Origin: Artemisia argyi
Lineage: Eukaryota; Streptophyta; Magnoliopsida; Asterales; Asteraceae
Length of the DNA: 64,000 nucleotides
Assembly: GCA_030686995.1 (NCBI GenBank)
Contig: CM060693.1
Span: forward strand, 111,068,228 to 111,132,227
Direction: 5' to 3'
A program made the position numbers and the translations under genes. Below are positions 30,844 to 41,591 of this stretch, one piece after another. The stretch's first letter is position 1, and each line of letters opens with the position of its first letter. The notes under the pieces were generated by a model. That model saw only the letters and a program-made list of their open reading frames with translations. It made no database searches and was not told the origin of the DNA.

Positions 30844-32306
30844 TTTTTTTTTTTTTTTTTTTTTTTGGGTAAAAGGGATAACACACCCTGGTAAAATTCA
30901 TTACACCAAAAAGCGTTGAAGTACAAAGGATGAGGGCGCACACCCCTCATCTCAAGTCCCTTAGGACACTTACAAGAAACTTATCTAAGAATGACATACC
31001 ATTCTTAAAACAAACATGCACAACATGTGCAAATGACCAACCAAACATGCTAAACAAAGCAACTTAACAAGCAAGAATCACAAAAATAATAAAAATAAAA
31101 TGAATAACTATTTCTTCTTGCGTCCTTGCACCTGGAAATCTTTAGGAGAACCATTCTTGAACTTGGAATAATTAGCAATATCATCATAGTTCTCATAGAA
31201 TTCATCAACTTCATCAACCTCATCAGCAAACGTAACCCTCTTCTTAGGACTCTTCACTACATTAAATGTAGGAACCGAGCTAGACGTGTCAAAATCAGAA
31301 TAAGTCACGTTTGTAGAGGCACCATCATTGTGAGAACCATGCTCCCACAAACCATCAGTAGTGTTATGCAATGGAACCACATTAACACCACTTAACCCCA
31401 CGGATTCCACACCCCCAAAAGAAGCATGAGCATCCACATGTTCCGGCTGCTCATGTTGAGTATGTCCACCATCCTCAACATTAGATGTACCATTCGAATT
31501 AGAATCACCATTAGAAGGCTTAGAAACAGCCCCTACATCATTAGAATTAGAATCACCATTAGCAGCCCCAAAATCACTCTTCAACGCATCATTAGATGTA
31601 CCATTCGAATTAGAATCACCATTAGAAGGCTTAGAAACAGCCCCTACATCAGGTTGAGTACCACGATTCTTCTTCTTGGTAGCCGGTTTAGAAACAGGTT
31701 GATACAAAAGTGTTGACTTAGTTGAAAACCCCCAAGCCACTTTCTTACCCTTATCACTTGTTAGACCAGCCTTTGTAGAGTGAACCTTACGCTTGACTTC
31801 ACTATCTTGTTGAGTCGAATCCATAGTAACCCGCTTACGCCTAAGAGGGCACACATCATCATCATGATTGAAACAAACACACTTAGAACACCAAGATGGC
31901 CACCATTCATACTCAACATCAAGAACTTCCATGTAATGACCCTTACCCTTAGGTAAAGGAATTTCAACCTCAATTGATTCCAAAACATCCAAATCAGCCG
32001 ATAATTCAATAAGTACCCTTGCATGTGAATAACGTCCCCAAGGATTCATACACATATCATTAGTAGCCGCATCAAAACGTATTATCCGGCCCAACTGTTT
32101 TGCAATCAAACTAACACCGGCTTTTTTAGAATTATTGATAAACAAATCACAAAAACTTTTATTTTCTTTTATTTTTTTTTCAAACGTTACGTTAATCGTA
32201 ATCGTTTCCTTCAAAACTACTCGCGACGGAATGGGAAAGAAGAGTGTTTCTCTCTTCAGCTTGAAAATTAATGTCAAAGCTTCCGTATCTTCCGGTTATT
32301 TGGTTG
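30844..32306 (-). mobile_element. LINE-tail retroposon C carrying ORF1
   Basis: Minus strand: ORF1, a short 3' UTR and the tail shared with retroposons A and B, then poly(A) (T run from about 30844). A 7-bp TAGAATT at 30837-30843 and 32307-32313 may be the target duplication; it is short, so the boundaries are approximate. No ORF2 (endonuclease/RT) lies between ORF1 and the tail. Confidence 0.75.
31108..32297 (-). pseudogene. LINE ORF1 protein (DUF4283 region + CCHC knuckle), 5' truncated
   Basis: The frame is open for nearly 400 codons from just after a TAA at about 32300 to a stop at 31108, with no internal stop. No in-frame ATG precedes the conserved part, so the true N-terminus is missing. 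It reads SFCDLFINNSKKAGVSLIAK, RYSHARVLIELSADLDVLES and a CX2CX4HX4C knuckle CSKCVCFNHDDDVC after EYEWWPSW, the usual end of plant L1 ORF1 RNA-binding proteins. The C-terminal half is low-complexity and contains a 37-residue tandem duplication (DNA period 111 bp, from 31481 and 31592) with SKPSNGDSNSNGTSN. It ends in KKK. ORF1 chaperones LINE RNA; this copy is probably dead on arrival. Confidence 0.8.
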
Positions 32307-32559
32307 TAGAATTAAAGTAATCCGATTAGCAAGTAATTTCAGCGTTCTTATGTTGGTACGCTTATTTGGTTTACAACGCCTCCTCTTTCACGAGGGAGTC
32401 GAGGCTATAACTTTCTTTTTTTATTTTTGAAAACACTTTAGGAAAAGTGTTTTTTTATTTTTCAATTTTTATATTTTTATAGAAAATATTCACAAGAAAG
32501 AGGAAGGTTTTCCAAAACACGATTTTTAAAACGAATATCAAAAACTCACTTCAAACCTT

Positions 32560-32576
32560 CCCCGGCAGCGGCGCCA
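32560..32576 (-). other. Primer binding site of Athila-like element 1
   Basis: Minus strand TGGCGCCGCTGCCGGGG, 5 nt after the LTR end CAATCA. This is the Asp-tRNA-type PBS usual in Athila/Tat elements. Confidence 0.85.
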
Positions 32577-32581
32577 AAAAT

Positions 32582-35500
32582 TGATTGCTCAATTATATGT
32601 ATATATTATAAGTATCGAGGAAATCCGCAAAAAATACGGATTACCCGAGTCGTTTCCCAACGAAGGTGTGAATGGAATCGTTGAAATTCGTTTCGCCAAA
32701 TCGTGTCGTGAAAAAGTAGAAAAGTAAAAATTGTGATTGAGAAATTCAAATAATGAAAAGAACTAATGAAATAAGCAGAAGGTACAAGCTATGTATGCAC
32801 AAGTGATATAAATCTAAAAACGGAAATTCAAACGCGAGTTTAAAACGTAACGTACGAATAAAAAAGTAACTTTTATTGAAAAATTATCCTAAAATATGAA
32901 ATTAATTTCTAAAAATCTTAAACTACTTAAAATAATTTTGAGAAAAAGAAAACTATTTTATTGACTTTTTATTTATTTTATATGACTTTATTTCTAATTT
33001 TGGAATATAAAAAGTAATTAAAAATAAAAGAAAATGTAAAATAAATGGGAAAAATATAAAATCAACTTTGAAAAGTCTAAAATAATAGAAAAGAATTATA
33101 TAAAATATTTTTGGAATTTTTAAAGCTTTTTCTGATTTTTATTTGATTTTTGATTATTTAAAAGTATTTAAAAATGATTTAAAACTAAGAAAAATTAAGA
33201 TAAATAGTAAACTAAGTTGGAAAAATATGAAAAATTCACAGAAAATCTAAAATATTATAAGAAACTTTTAGAAAAATTTTGAAAAATAAAAAAGCTAGAA
33301 AAGTGCTTATTCAGCCAAAAATAGCTTATTCCAGGTGCTTATTAATAAGCACTTGCAACAAAACTAAATGAAACTGTAAACACAGCTACTCAATACTCAA
33401 ATAAACTCATAAATACTTATTGAAGATCAGAGATACCACAGAATCACAAGATATAAGCAATAAGCAGTTACCAAATAGCTGAGTGATAAGCAAAACCAAC
33501 TCAGAATAAGCCAGAAGCTAAGGTACAAAGTAATTAACTACTAATTACTCAACTAAACTCAGAAACCATAAATAAGCTAAGCTATAAGCCAGAAATCACT
33601 ACTACATGTATGAAATCACATCAGCAGCCCTATTCTAAACACCTTACTTGCAGACATCAATAAGCTCACTAAATAAGCTCTAATCCAAAATATTTGTAGG
33701 GCAAAACAAAACTTGTACAATTGAGTGACTAAAATACCAATAAGCCCTATCAAAAACGAATTGATGCAAGATCAGCAATTAGTGGAACCTATACTACTGA
33801 AACAGTTGACTTTAAAATGCTCTTTCTAATTTGACTTAATCTAATTTCAGCTAATTATATCTACTCCTAATTGTATTATTAAGCTATAACTACCCTGGAT
33901 TAAGCTACTTAGAACTATTATGCAACTACGACTTCAATGCTACTAACTGATTCATAATATTCAAACAGTTAAGCTAATTTTAAACCTAACTTTGACTATT
34001 TTATGAAGTTACCTACTGTTTTTATACCATGCTAGTCTATTATTACACTAATGAAACCTAGATGTGATATTAAAACAACAATCCAACAACAACTAAACTC
34101 AGCAATACAAAAATCCAAACACCCCCTTATAACCTGCTACCACTATGAATCCATGATTCCTACCACTAATCAACAAACCAATGATCAATACAGCTATGAA
34201 ATCACTAATAGAAGCAGTATGAACAATCAAAACAACTCAAATATAACAGAAACTCAAAATTACAATTTTGCACTAAGTAAGATGAAATTGAAACAGGAAC
34301 TTACAAAAGTTATTCACCTCAGCTAGAAAAGAGGTGATTCACTTAGCTTGCCTATCTCTTAGATAGACAAATGGCTTCCAATTCTCCCTTTGAACTACCA
34401 AAAACTCCACTGGATCATATGAATAAAAAATACTTGACTACCATTGACTGTTTTAACCATTGAACTATGAAATTTAATACAAACTCACAAGAGCTATGTA
34501 TAGCTAGTATGAGATGCAAACTACCTCTAAAATAGCTTTTATGAAAGCTGAATGAAATAATTGAACAACTTTTTTTATTTTATTTTCTTATTTTCTGAAT
34601 TAAATGAAAACTTTAAACAAAATGAAAGCTGAGTTTAAACTAAAGTTGTATGAACTGAAATTAAATGATAAAGCAGAGATCAAAGCTAAACAGTAAATTG
34701 TAAACAACAATAAGCTGAAATTGATTGGACAAAAACTGAATTTATTAACTAAAGTAGTACAATGGAAAGGTAAAATTACACTACTAAAACTTGAGAAGTA
34801 AAATGGGCAGAGTTTGGCTACTCCTAGACTCCACCACCTAAAACAAGCAGCCTAGCACTCTATTTATAGCAGAGGATAGATGATTCTAGAGGATAAGGGT
34901 CACGGATTGCCACCTTGGCAATCCATGTGATATGTGCTTCTTCAATACTAATCTGAGCCATATGATCATTTCCCAATCATTCTCTCACAATATCAACCTT
35001 TGGATCATCACTTGTGACGCGTTTGAGCTAATAAAAAACTGCCACCTTGTCCATGCGTGTGTTTCTTTGATGCTGACACACTCTGACACTCCCCTGAGCT
35101 TCTAGAAAGCATGTAATTGTACTTTAATGCCCTTACTTGTGGTTAATTGGGACGGGGTAATTATTAGGGTTCATGTGACTTCTGGGTTGGGGTATGTTTG
35201 GGGGGCGGGTAACAATATTTTAACATTGTTTGACTAATGGTTTAATGTGAGGGTTGACCGGGTTGGTTTTGGGCTTGGGTTACACGGCTGGGTTTGGGCT
35301 TTTAGTGTTGGATTTGGACTTTGGTATTTTGAACAAGGCTTTGTAGTTTAGGCATTAGGATATTAAGTTTACAAAGACTAATTTTGTAAACTTAAAAATC
35401 TCATGGACTGAAGCTGCCATTTTTATAAAAATAATCCAAGGACTTAAGATGACAAGGTTTTGAAAATATGAGGACCTATCATGTCACTTCTTCAAAGATA

Positions 35501-35835
35501 ACTTCAGAGGACCATTTTTGACAATTTCTAAAACTTGGAGGACTAAACTCGTAATATCTTGAAACTTCAACCATGGATCAAAACTGACATTTCTCAAATC
35601 TCTGAGGTCTTCTCTGGATTTTGTAGGCTCAGCTTTGACTTTCATTGACTATCTACACACGTTCCACTCTCGTGCTCGTTTTTGCCGGTTTTCGTTTGTT
35701 TTTCGTCATTTTATGAAATATCCGTACCTACACATTCACAGTCACAAAACACATATTCTTTGTCATTTTGGGTTTGTTTTTGGATTATTTAGTCTCTATT
35801 TGGTTAAGAAAATGTGAGTAAATAAGTACTCACCA
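32582..35835 (-). repeat. 5' LTR of Athila-like element 1 (3.25 kb)
   Basis: Minus strand starts TGGTGAGTACTTATTTACTC and ends GAGCAATCA. TATA box TATAAATA at 34868-34861. The first about 450 bp (35380-35610 on plus) hold repeats of an AGGACTAATTTTG/ACTTGGAGGACTAAAC type; the 33.3-34.3 kb part is rich in GCTTATT (minus strand). Very AT-rich from 32.8 to 33.3 kb. No genes are seen within it. Confidence 0.75.
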
Positions 35836-35929
35836 TATAGTCAGGAAACGGGTCTGTCTATAACCAGATCCCTATTCTTACCATGACACAACTGATTTAT
35901 TCCATTAGCCCCCACACCATGAGATACAG

Positions 35930-36442
35930 ACATATTGTTGTAAATTTTGTGGAGGTCCTCACCAAGGATTTGAATGTTAAACCAGAAACACGTTTTTCTA
36001 TGAACAATTTTCTGGTGATAATCAAAGTTTTGGAGGTGACCAATATCCATATTATTCACCAAATCAGTCACAACAATCATATTGTTGTGAGTACTGTGGT
36101 GGTCCACACTTTAGCTCTGATTGTCAAACAAGGAATCCATTTCCTTGTAAAAATAACGACTATTCATATCAAGACCAACCTCCACAGTGCCAAATGATTC
36201 AAACAACTCCTCAGCAAAACCAGCAAGACCATTGTCTGGAGGTTCTTAAGTTATTCAAAGAAGTTAAGGAGTTGACTAATACAGCATTTCAAAATGCACC
36301 AAGTTTTTCTTGTATATATTTTGGGGGTCTTCACGATGATTATCAATGTCAACCATACTATGAACCTGATCGTGTTCTAGTTTTCACACTGTTGACAAAT
36401 CCCTACCCCACAATCCCCACTCATTCAAAGTTCTCGCGATAA
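35930..36442 (+). pseudogene. Gag nucleocapsid remnant with two zinc knuckles
   Basis: In one frame the plus strand gives CKFCGGPHQGFEC (from 35939), then TAA, and 147 bp further on CEYCGGPHFSSDC (from 36086). Both are CX2CX3HX4C motifs typical of Athila/Tat gag. The part after the second knuckle reads QDQPPQCQMIQTTPQQNQQ and KEVKELTNTAFQNAPSF to a stop at 36442. The duplicated knuckle suggests a local tandem duplication. The capsid part upstream is not recognisable. Confidence 0.65.
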
Positions 36443-38159
36443 ATCTATTGCGGAATTACTTGCTGAAGAATGTGCTACTGGAAACGGAAAAAGCATGGAA
36501 GAATTACTAGTCGAAGAGCAAGCAGATAGAACACGTGCCATATTTCAGAATGCTAGTCTTCTCGATGACGATGATGACAGTGATGATGAAGATACATTAC
36601 AAGTTTGTGATGATTCATCAAGTTCATCAGTTGAAATTCCATCCATGGAAAATCAGGGAGAAAAGAATGTGACGGAATCACTGGCAGTAGATCAAATGGA
36701 ACTTCTAAAATCCATGAATCCTAGTCCTTCTCAACTCCCTCAGTCTGTTGTTATCACACCCGAAGTTCCCACTAACTCTCTGAGCATGGGGACGAGCATC
36801 TTAGCACTATTCCTGAAAAGGAATTGGACGAATTCATAAAGTCTAGTGTTGAGAACCTTGTCCCAATCCCGAGTGAGTCACAGGGAATTTTTTATCAAAT
36901 GTGTGATTTTCCTTCCCCTCTTGAGTGTTCAAAAGATCATTTTGAGACTTTCTCTGATTCTAATGATGATTGTACATCTTATGGACACATCAAGTATGTT
37001 AAGGCATCACTTCCCCATTATGATACTGATCCTCTTCTTGAGGATTTCACCGATGTGCTCACTCACATCAATCCACTTCCATCAGAAAGTGACGATAATC
37101 TCTTTGATTTCGAAGCCAATCTAGGAGAGATTGAAAGTCTTTTATATCATGATCAATCACTCAATGCTTATTCCAACATTGAGCTTAGTAATTCATATAA
37201 TGATGGCAGTTCTTTATCTTATAGAGACATCAATTATGTAGAGAAACTACCTTTTGAGCTCGTCAGTCCAGAAGAGGATGTTAATCACCTTGTTCCTGAA
37301 GCATTCAAAACGACTATCACCAATCCTCTATTTGATTTTGAATCTGAATACACTTTAATTTCTGATAATCCAATCTTTGATATTCAGAATGAGGAAAGTG
37401 ATGAGTCTGTAACAGAACAAGGGTTCACATATTTACATCTTGTTAATAACTCTCTTCACGTGGAGTTCGCCGGTGAACTCACTCACATCAATGGAAATGA
37501 TAATCTGATCAATGGGTTGTTTGAACAAAATGATCTACATAATTTCTTACTCGAGATTGAGTCATTTTCTTTTGAGGTTGTTATCGTGGTTGATATTTCC
37601 ATATCATTCCTCTCCGAGGATAAAATCTTCAAACCCGGTATATTCCCTTGTGAAGAAACATATTCTCCAATGAAGTTAACTCCTGATAAGAATTTAAAGT
37701 TACAAACCTCATCCGAGGAACTTTTAATTCTGGAGCATGATTACTTTGATCTTAAGGAAGATCATAACCTGGGGGGGAGATGCACTCAATGATGAGAGTT
37801 TGCATATTAATGACAAAATTAACACCCTCCCTCCCGAGATGTTTGCAAAACCAAAGAGCTTAATCGATAAAATCCAAATTAGTGCAACTGCACTTGATCC
37901 TGAAGATGAAGATCTTGTCATGATGGTTATCATGACTTTCTTTCTTTTCTTCACGTATCCAGTCACTTCCTCTCTTCTCAACTCATTTGGGAGTGAGGAT
38001 ACCATCTTTGACCCCGACATCTTCAGTTATCATCATTTCAAGCAGGGTATATCTCATTGGTGTGGAACTTTCACGTACTTCAATGATTGTCCAAACATCT
38101 TGAATGAAAGTCCAATGGAGATTTTCTCTTCCACATGTTGGTTCCCCAAGAACCAATGA
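36440..38159 (+). pseudogene. Asteraceae-specific acidic retroelement ORF, frameshifted
   Basis: A long acidic protein in three frames. Part 1 runs to 36839 (MEELLVEEQADRTRAIFQNA, a DDDDDSDDEDT run, NSLSMG). Part 2 (to 37792) starts LDEFIKSSVENLVPIPSESQ and holds repeated NPLFDFESEYTLISDNPIFD-type phrases. Part 3 runs to 38159 (NDKINTLPPEMFAKPKSL, SEDTIFDPDIFSYHHF). Part 1 to 2 shifts at a G run (GGGG here, GGGGG in the copy at 60838), and part 2 to 3 shifts at a run of seven G. I know the family from Tanacetum-type Ty3 polyproteins, where it follows the gag knuckle. Its function is unknown and no enzyme motif is present. Confidence 0.7.
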
Positions 38160-39586
38160 ATTCGGGGATCGAGTCAAGCTAGTGACTCGGTAAACAAAAA
38201 TATTAGCAATCACATGGGTTTTCACCCATGTTTCTGACTTCTCTCTTCTTTCTAATAAAGTGACGAGGATGCGCCAACCTCTTTTGCATCTGTTGTTTGG
38301 TGGTTGTTGTGTTTGTACAGGTAATTTTCCCGAAGTATGATGGCTCACGTGCTCGTATTATTGTCCTTACTCCACTCAAGTCTCATGCTTCATTGTTCAA
38401 GAATTCTGATATCCTTATTTACTAACGTTATCTTTTGGCATTAATTAATAAACAGCCTTAGATACACATTAGGATGACCCTCACCCTTGAAACATTGAGG
38501 ACAATGTTTAACTTTAGTCTAGGGTCTATCTTCGATTTGACTTGCACCATTCATGTACCGTTTACTCATGCAACTTCGTTTTTCTCAAAAAAAAAATCCA
38601 AAAAAATGAAAAATTTCATCAGAAAAGTACAAAAAAATGAGAAAATTTGAAAATTTTCTACAAAAATATAATAAGTTTTGACACTTTGTTTTGACTTTCC
38701 GTTGGGTAGAGTAAGAATAGAAATTTTGACCTAACCGGGCATGTTGAGACCTAGCTTGTTTCCTTAACTTTTTAGGCTAAGCATCCGCGGATCTCATTAC
38801 TTGAGATTTTAAATTTGCGGAGAACGAGGAATGATAGTAAAGTCATTAGTGTGATTAGCTGCTAAACGTGGAATAGTTGAATTTCTTTAGAGCTCATAAC
38901 GGTTACTTGTAGTCCTTGCTCCCGCAATATTGAAAACCCAAAAATAAAATAATTAGAATTACGCGTTTTCAAAAGTTGTGTAAATTTCCGCTCACTTTAC
39001 GTGATGGCATAAGCATTAAATGGGCCTTGGATCCTTTATTCTGAAAGGCGTTTAGGTCTTGGAACTCCCCGTTTTGTTGTATGCCACATGAGGTTCACAA
39101 ATAACCCCATTTATATGTAATAAATGGCAAAAATAGCTACGGTTCGACAAGCAGATCCTTGCATCCTTTGTTCTGAAAGGCGCTTAGGTCTGGGAGTTTC
39201 ACCGTGAAGCTCCGTATGCTTGAGGCAAAGTAAATTGAAATAAAGTCATAAGTACCAAAAATAACTGTGGTTCGATAAGCGGATCCTTGCATCCTTTGTT
39301 CTGAAAGGCACTTAGGTCTGGGAGATTCACCGTGAAGCTCCGTATGTTTGAGGTACAAGTTATAATATAAATCCAAGAAAAAAATGAAAAAGGAAGAAAA
39401 AAAAGAAAAAAACAATGAAAAAAATGATGAAAAATATTGAAAAATAAAAAATGAAAAAAATATAATAAATGTTGTATGAATGTGTGAGCCTTTTGAGTTA
39501 AAATTTAAACGATTTTTAAAACCGCCTAAATCTATCAGAGTTTAAACTTATCAGAACGAAAATGAGAAATCATTTCTTTAACAAAG
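38160..39586 (+). other. Non-coding 3' part of the Ty3-type element with tandem repeats
   Basis: Holds a PPT-like tract near 38503-38525 and three diverged copies of a roughly 125-bp unit with GCATCCTTTGTTCTGAAAGG and CTTAGGTCTGGGAG (about 39030, 39168 and 39291). No gene is seen. It continues across Copia element 2 at 58433. Confidence 0.6.
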
Positions 39587-40476
39587 TGTTGGGTCACTGA
39601 ATTCCCCAATCTTCTTCTAACAAGGATTTGAACGTAAAATAACCTAAGTATAAACAAGTCACTGAGTGAATAGTAACTCAGTGAGTCATCTTCAGGATGC
39701 TTAGACCGAGCCTAAGAAGAAAGGTTCTCCATTCAGTGAGGCGAAACTCAGTGAAGTGTTATCTAAGCCAAGAAGAAGGTGATGGGTTCAGTGAGGATGA
39801 CAATAACTCACTGAACCCCAAGACTCCTCAACAACTATCATGGTATTGAAGACTGATGACTTGAAGACTGAAGTTTTGGCGGGACTGGGCGGGAAGTTTG
39901 ATCTGTTTCACTAAAGTGCTTTATCACTTTAAGGTCAAAGTTTCCTCAAATGGCTAAAACCAGACTGTCATCAGAAAGTGCCTTTTGGAATTAACCCAAA
40001 GAAGTTTCCCTTGCCAGAGAATAAAATCTATCAAGATTTTATTGAGGAACACTTAGGTCTATTGTATAATAGAGTTGTTCACATTTGTGTATAAATAGGT
40101 AGCATAAGAGAGGAGTAAAAGTTGACAAGTTTGTGCAATTAATGCTAAGCCTTCACAAACCACTTTTGCTCCTCCAAAGAACAACATAACCCCTGAGATA
40201 GCTCAGTGGGTTCTGAAAGTTGTCACTCAACATAGATTGAGTTTAGTGAGGAGTCAATACCATACTTGTCGTTTTCAATCCCAAGTGTTATTCCGCAAAC
40301 ACTTGGGTACGATTCTTTTTGATTAACTTCTAATAAAGAATTAAACATTGGAAAATATTGTCTCTTATGTTTACGTTACTTTATTGTTAATCGTTTTTAT
40401 ACATCTTTGTTTAATGTCATAGAACTTGGTTACTTTAGCTTTGTAGTTATAGTTAACCAAGAAAAAGGGACCAACA
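39587..40476 (+). repeat. 5' LTR of Copia 2
   Basis: Starts TGTTGGGTCACTG and ends GGACCAACA. TATAAATA at 40090-40097. Confidence 0.95.
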
Positions 40477-40478
40477 AG

Positions 40479-40490
40479 TGGTATCAGAGC
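40479..40490 (+). other. Primer binding site of Copia 2
   Basis: TGGTATCAGAGC, the initiator-Met tRNA complement, two bases after the LTR end. Confidence 0.92.
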
Positions 40491-40562
40491 CTCTAATTTG
40501 TAAAACTTAAACCTATTTTCAAAACTTAAGAGTGCTCAAGTTTTTAAAATCAAGATCCCACT

Positions 40563-41591
40563 ATGACTGACATAGATGTTCCCCAACTTGTCGACAAAAA
40601 GGGTGGAATTTATTCAGCAACTACCCCTCGACTAGAAGTTGGCAAATTTAATAAGTGGAAAAAGTGAATGCTTTGCTACTTAACTGGGATGGAACCATAT
40701 TACATTAAGTTAATTGATGATGATCCATATGTCCCAACAACTGCCCAAGGTTTAATTAAACCTGAAGCTCAGTGGACCCCAGATGAAAGGAGGGTGGTCA
40801 ATCAAGACCAGCGCTTGAAAAACATCATTATATCATGCCTCCCTGATGATATAATGTAATCAGTGATCAATTGTCCCACTGCCCAGCAGACATGGATTGA
40901 CCTGGTTCATAGCTATGAAGGGCCTTCTGATACCAAAGAGAATAGAATCATGGACCTGAAGCTTGAATTCAATACCTTCAGGGCCAAGGATTCTGAAAGT
41001 CTCTCTGAGACTTATACTCGGTATAAGACCCTCCTTAATGAGCTGACCAATGATGGTGTTATACTGTCAAAACATGAGATCAATGCTGGTTTTGTCAACA
41101 GTCTCCCTCAGAAGTGGTTAAACTTCTCTCAGGGACTGAGAAATGCAAACCACATTCAGAACCTTGAGCTCCCTGCCATCTATGGGAAGTTTGTCTATGA
41201 AGACAATCTTATCACCAGGAGATACCCTTGTAAAGCTCAGGAGACCAGAAAGGCCTTGACAATTTCACCCATATCAACTGCTTTCTATTCAAAAGGTGTT
41301 GTGCAGGATTTTCAGGATGGATCTGATGATGAGGTTGACCAAAGAACCAGTAAGGAGTACCTAAATGATCTTCAAATTGAATTTCATGAAAGAGCACTCC
41401 TTGCTAATTCAAAAAGGTTTTTTAAGAAAAACAAATTTCCTTCAAAAGCAAATGACAACACTGAATGCTTTAAATGTGGCAAAATGGGCCATTTTGCTAA
41501 AGATTGTTTTTCAAAAACAACCTCAGAACCATCCTTCAAATTTTCAGAAAATAACTCTTTTTCAGGCCCAGCAAATTTCAACCAAAAATGA
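40563..41591 (+). pseudogene. Copia 2 gag (UBN2 capsid + CCHC knuckle)
   Basis: ATG at 40563 (MTDIDVPQLVDKKGGIYSAT). One frame runs to 41591 with two in-frame stops: TGA at 40665 (inside FNKWKK/MLCYL) and TAA at 40857. The capsid part has the UBN2 pattern (CPTAQQTWIDLVHSYEGPSD, KENRIMDLKLEFNTF, NAGFVNSLPQKW). The C-terminal part has the CX2CX4HX4C knuckle CFKCGKMGHFAKDC. After FNQK an A-run shift ends the frame; the next ORF overlaps at 41588. Gag assembles the particle and packages RNA. The stops disable this copy. Confidence 0.88.

Larger units (their letters stand above)
30131..35835 (-). mobile_element. Athila-like element 1: gag, PBS and one LTR, 3' truncated
   Basis: Minus-strand Ty3 element: LTR (35835-32582), PBS (32576-32560), leader, gag (30777 down to about 30131), then lost. 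Retroposon C (about 30844-32306) is inserted in the leader. The PBS and gag match element 2 at 46268-52804. Confidence 0.8.
35836..39586 (+). mobile_element. Decayed Ty3-type element with acidic accessory ORF
   Basis: A plus-strand relict with gag zinc-knuckle remains (35930-36440), an acidic Asteraceae-specific ORF (36440-38159) and a long non-coding 3' part with a PPT-like AGGACAATGTTTAACTTTAG (about 38503). Copia element 2 is inserted at 39586, and the sequence resumes at 58433. A related copy of the ORF lies at 60607-61593. Confidence 0.65.

Noticed and set aside
34051..34326. 91-aa ORF rich in Thr, Asn and Gln
   Set aside because: Lies inside an Athila-like LTR, AT-rich composition, no family match recognised.
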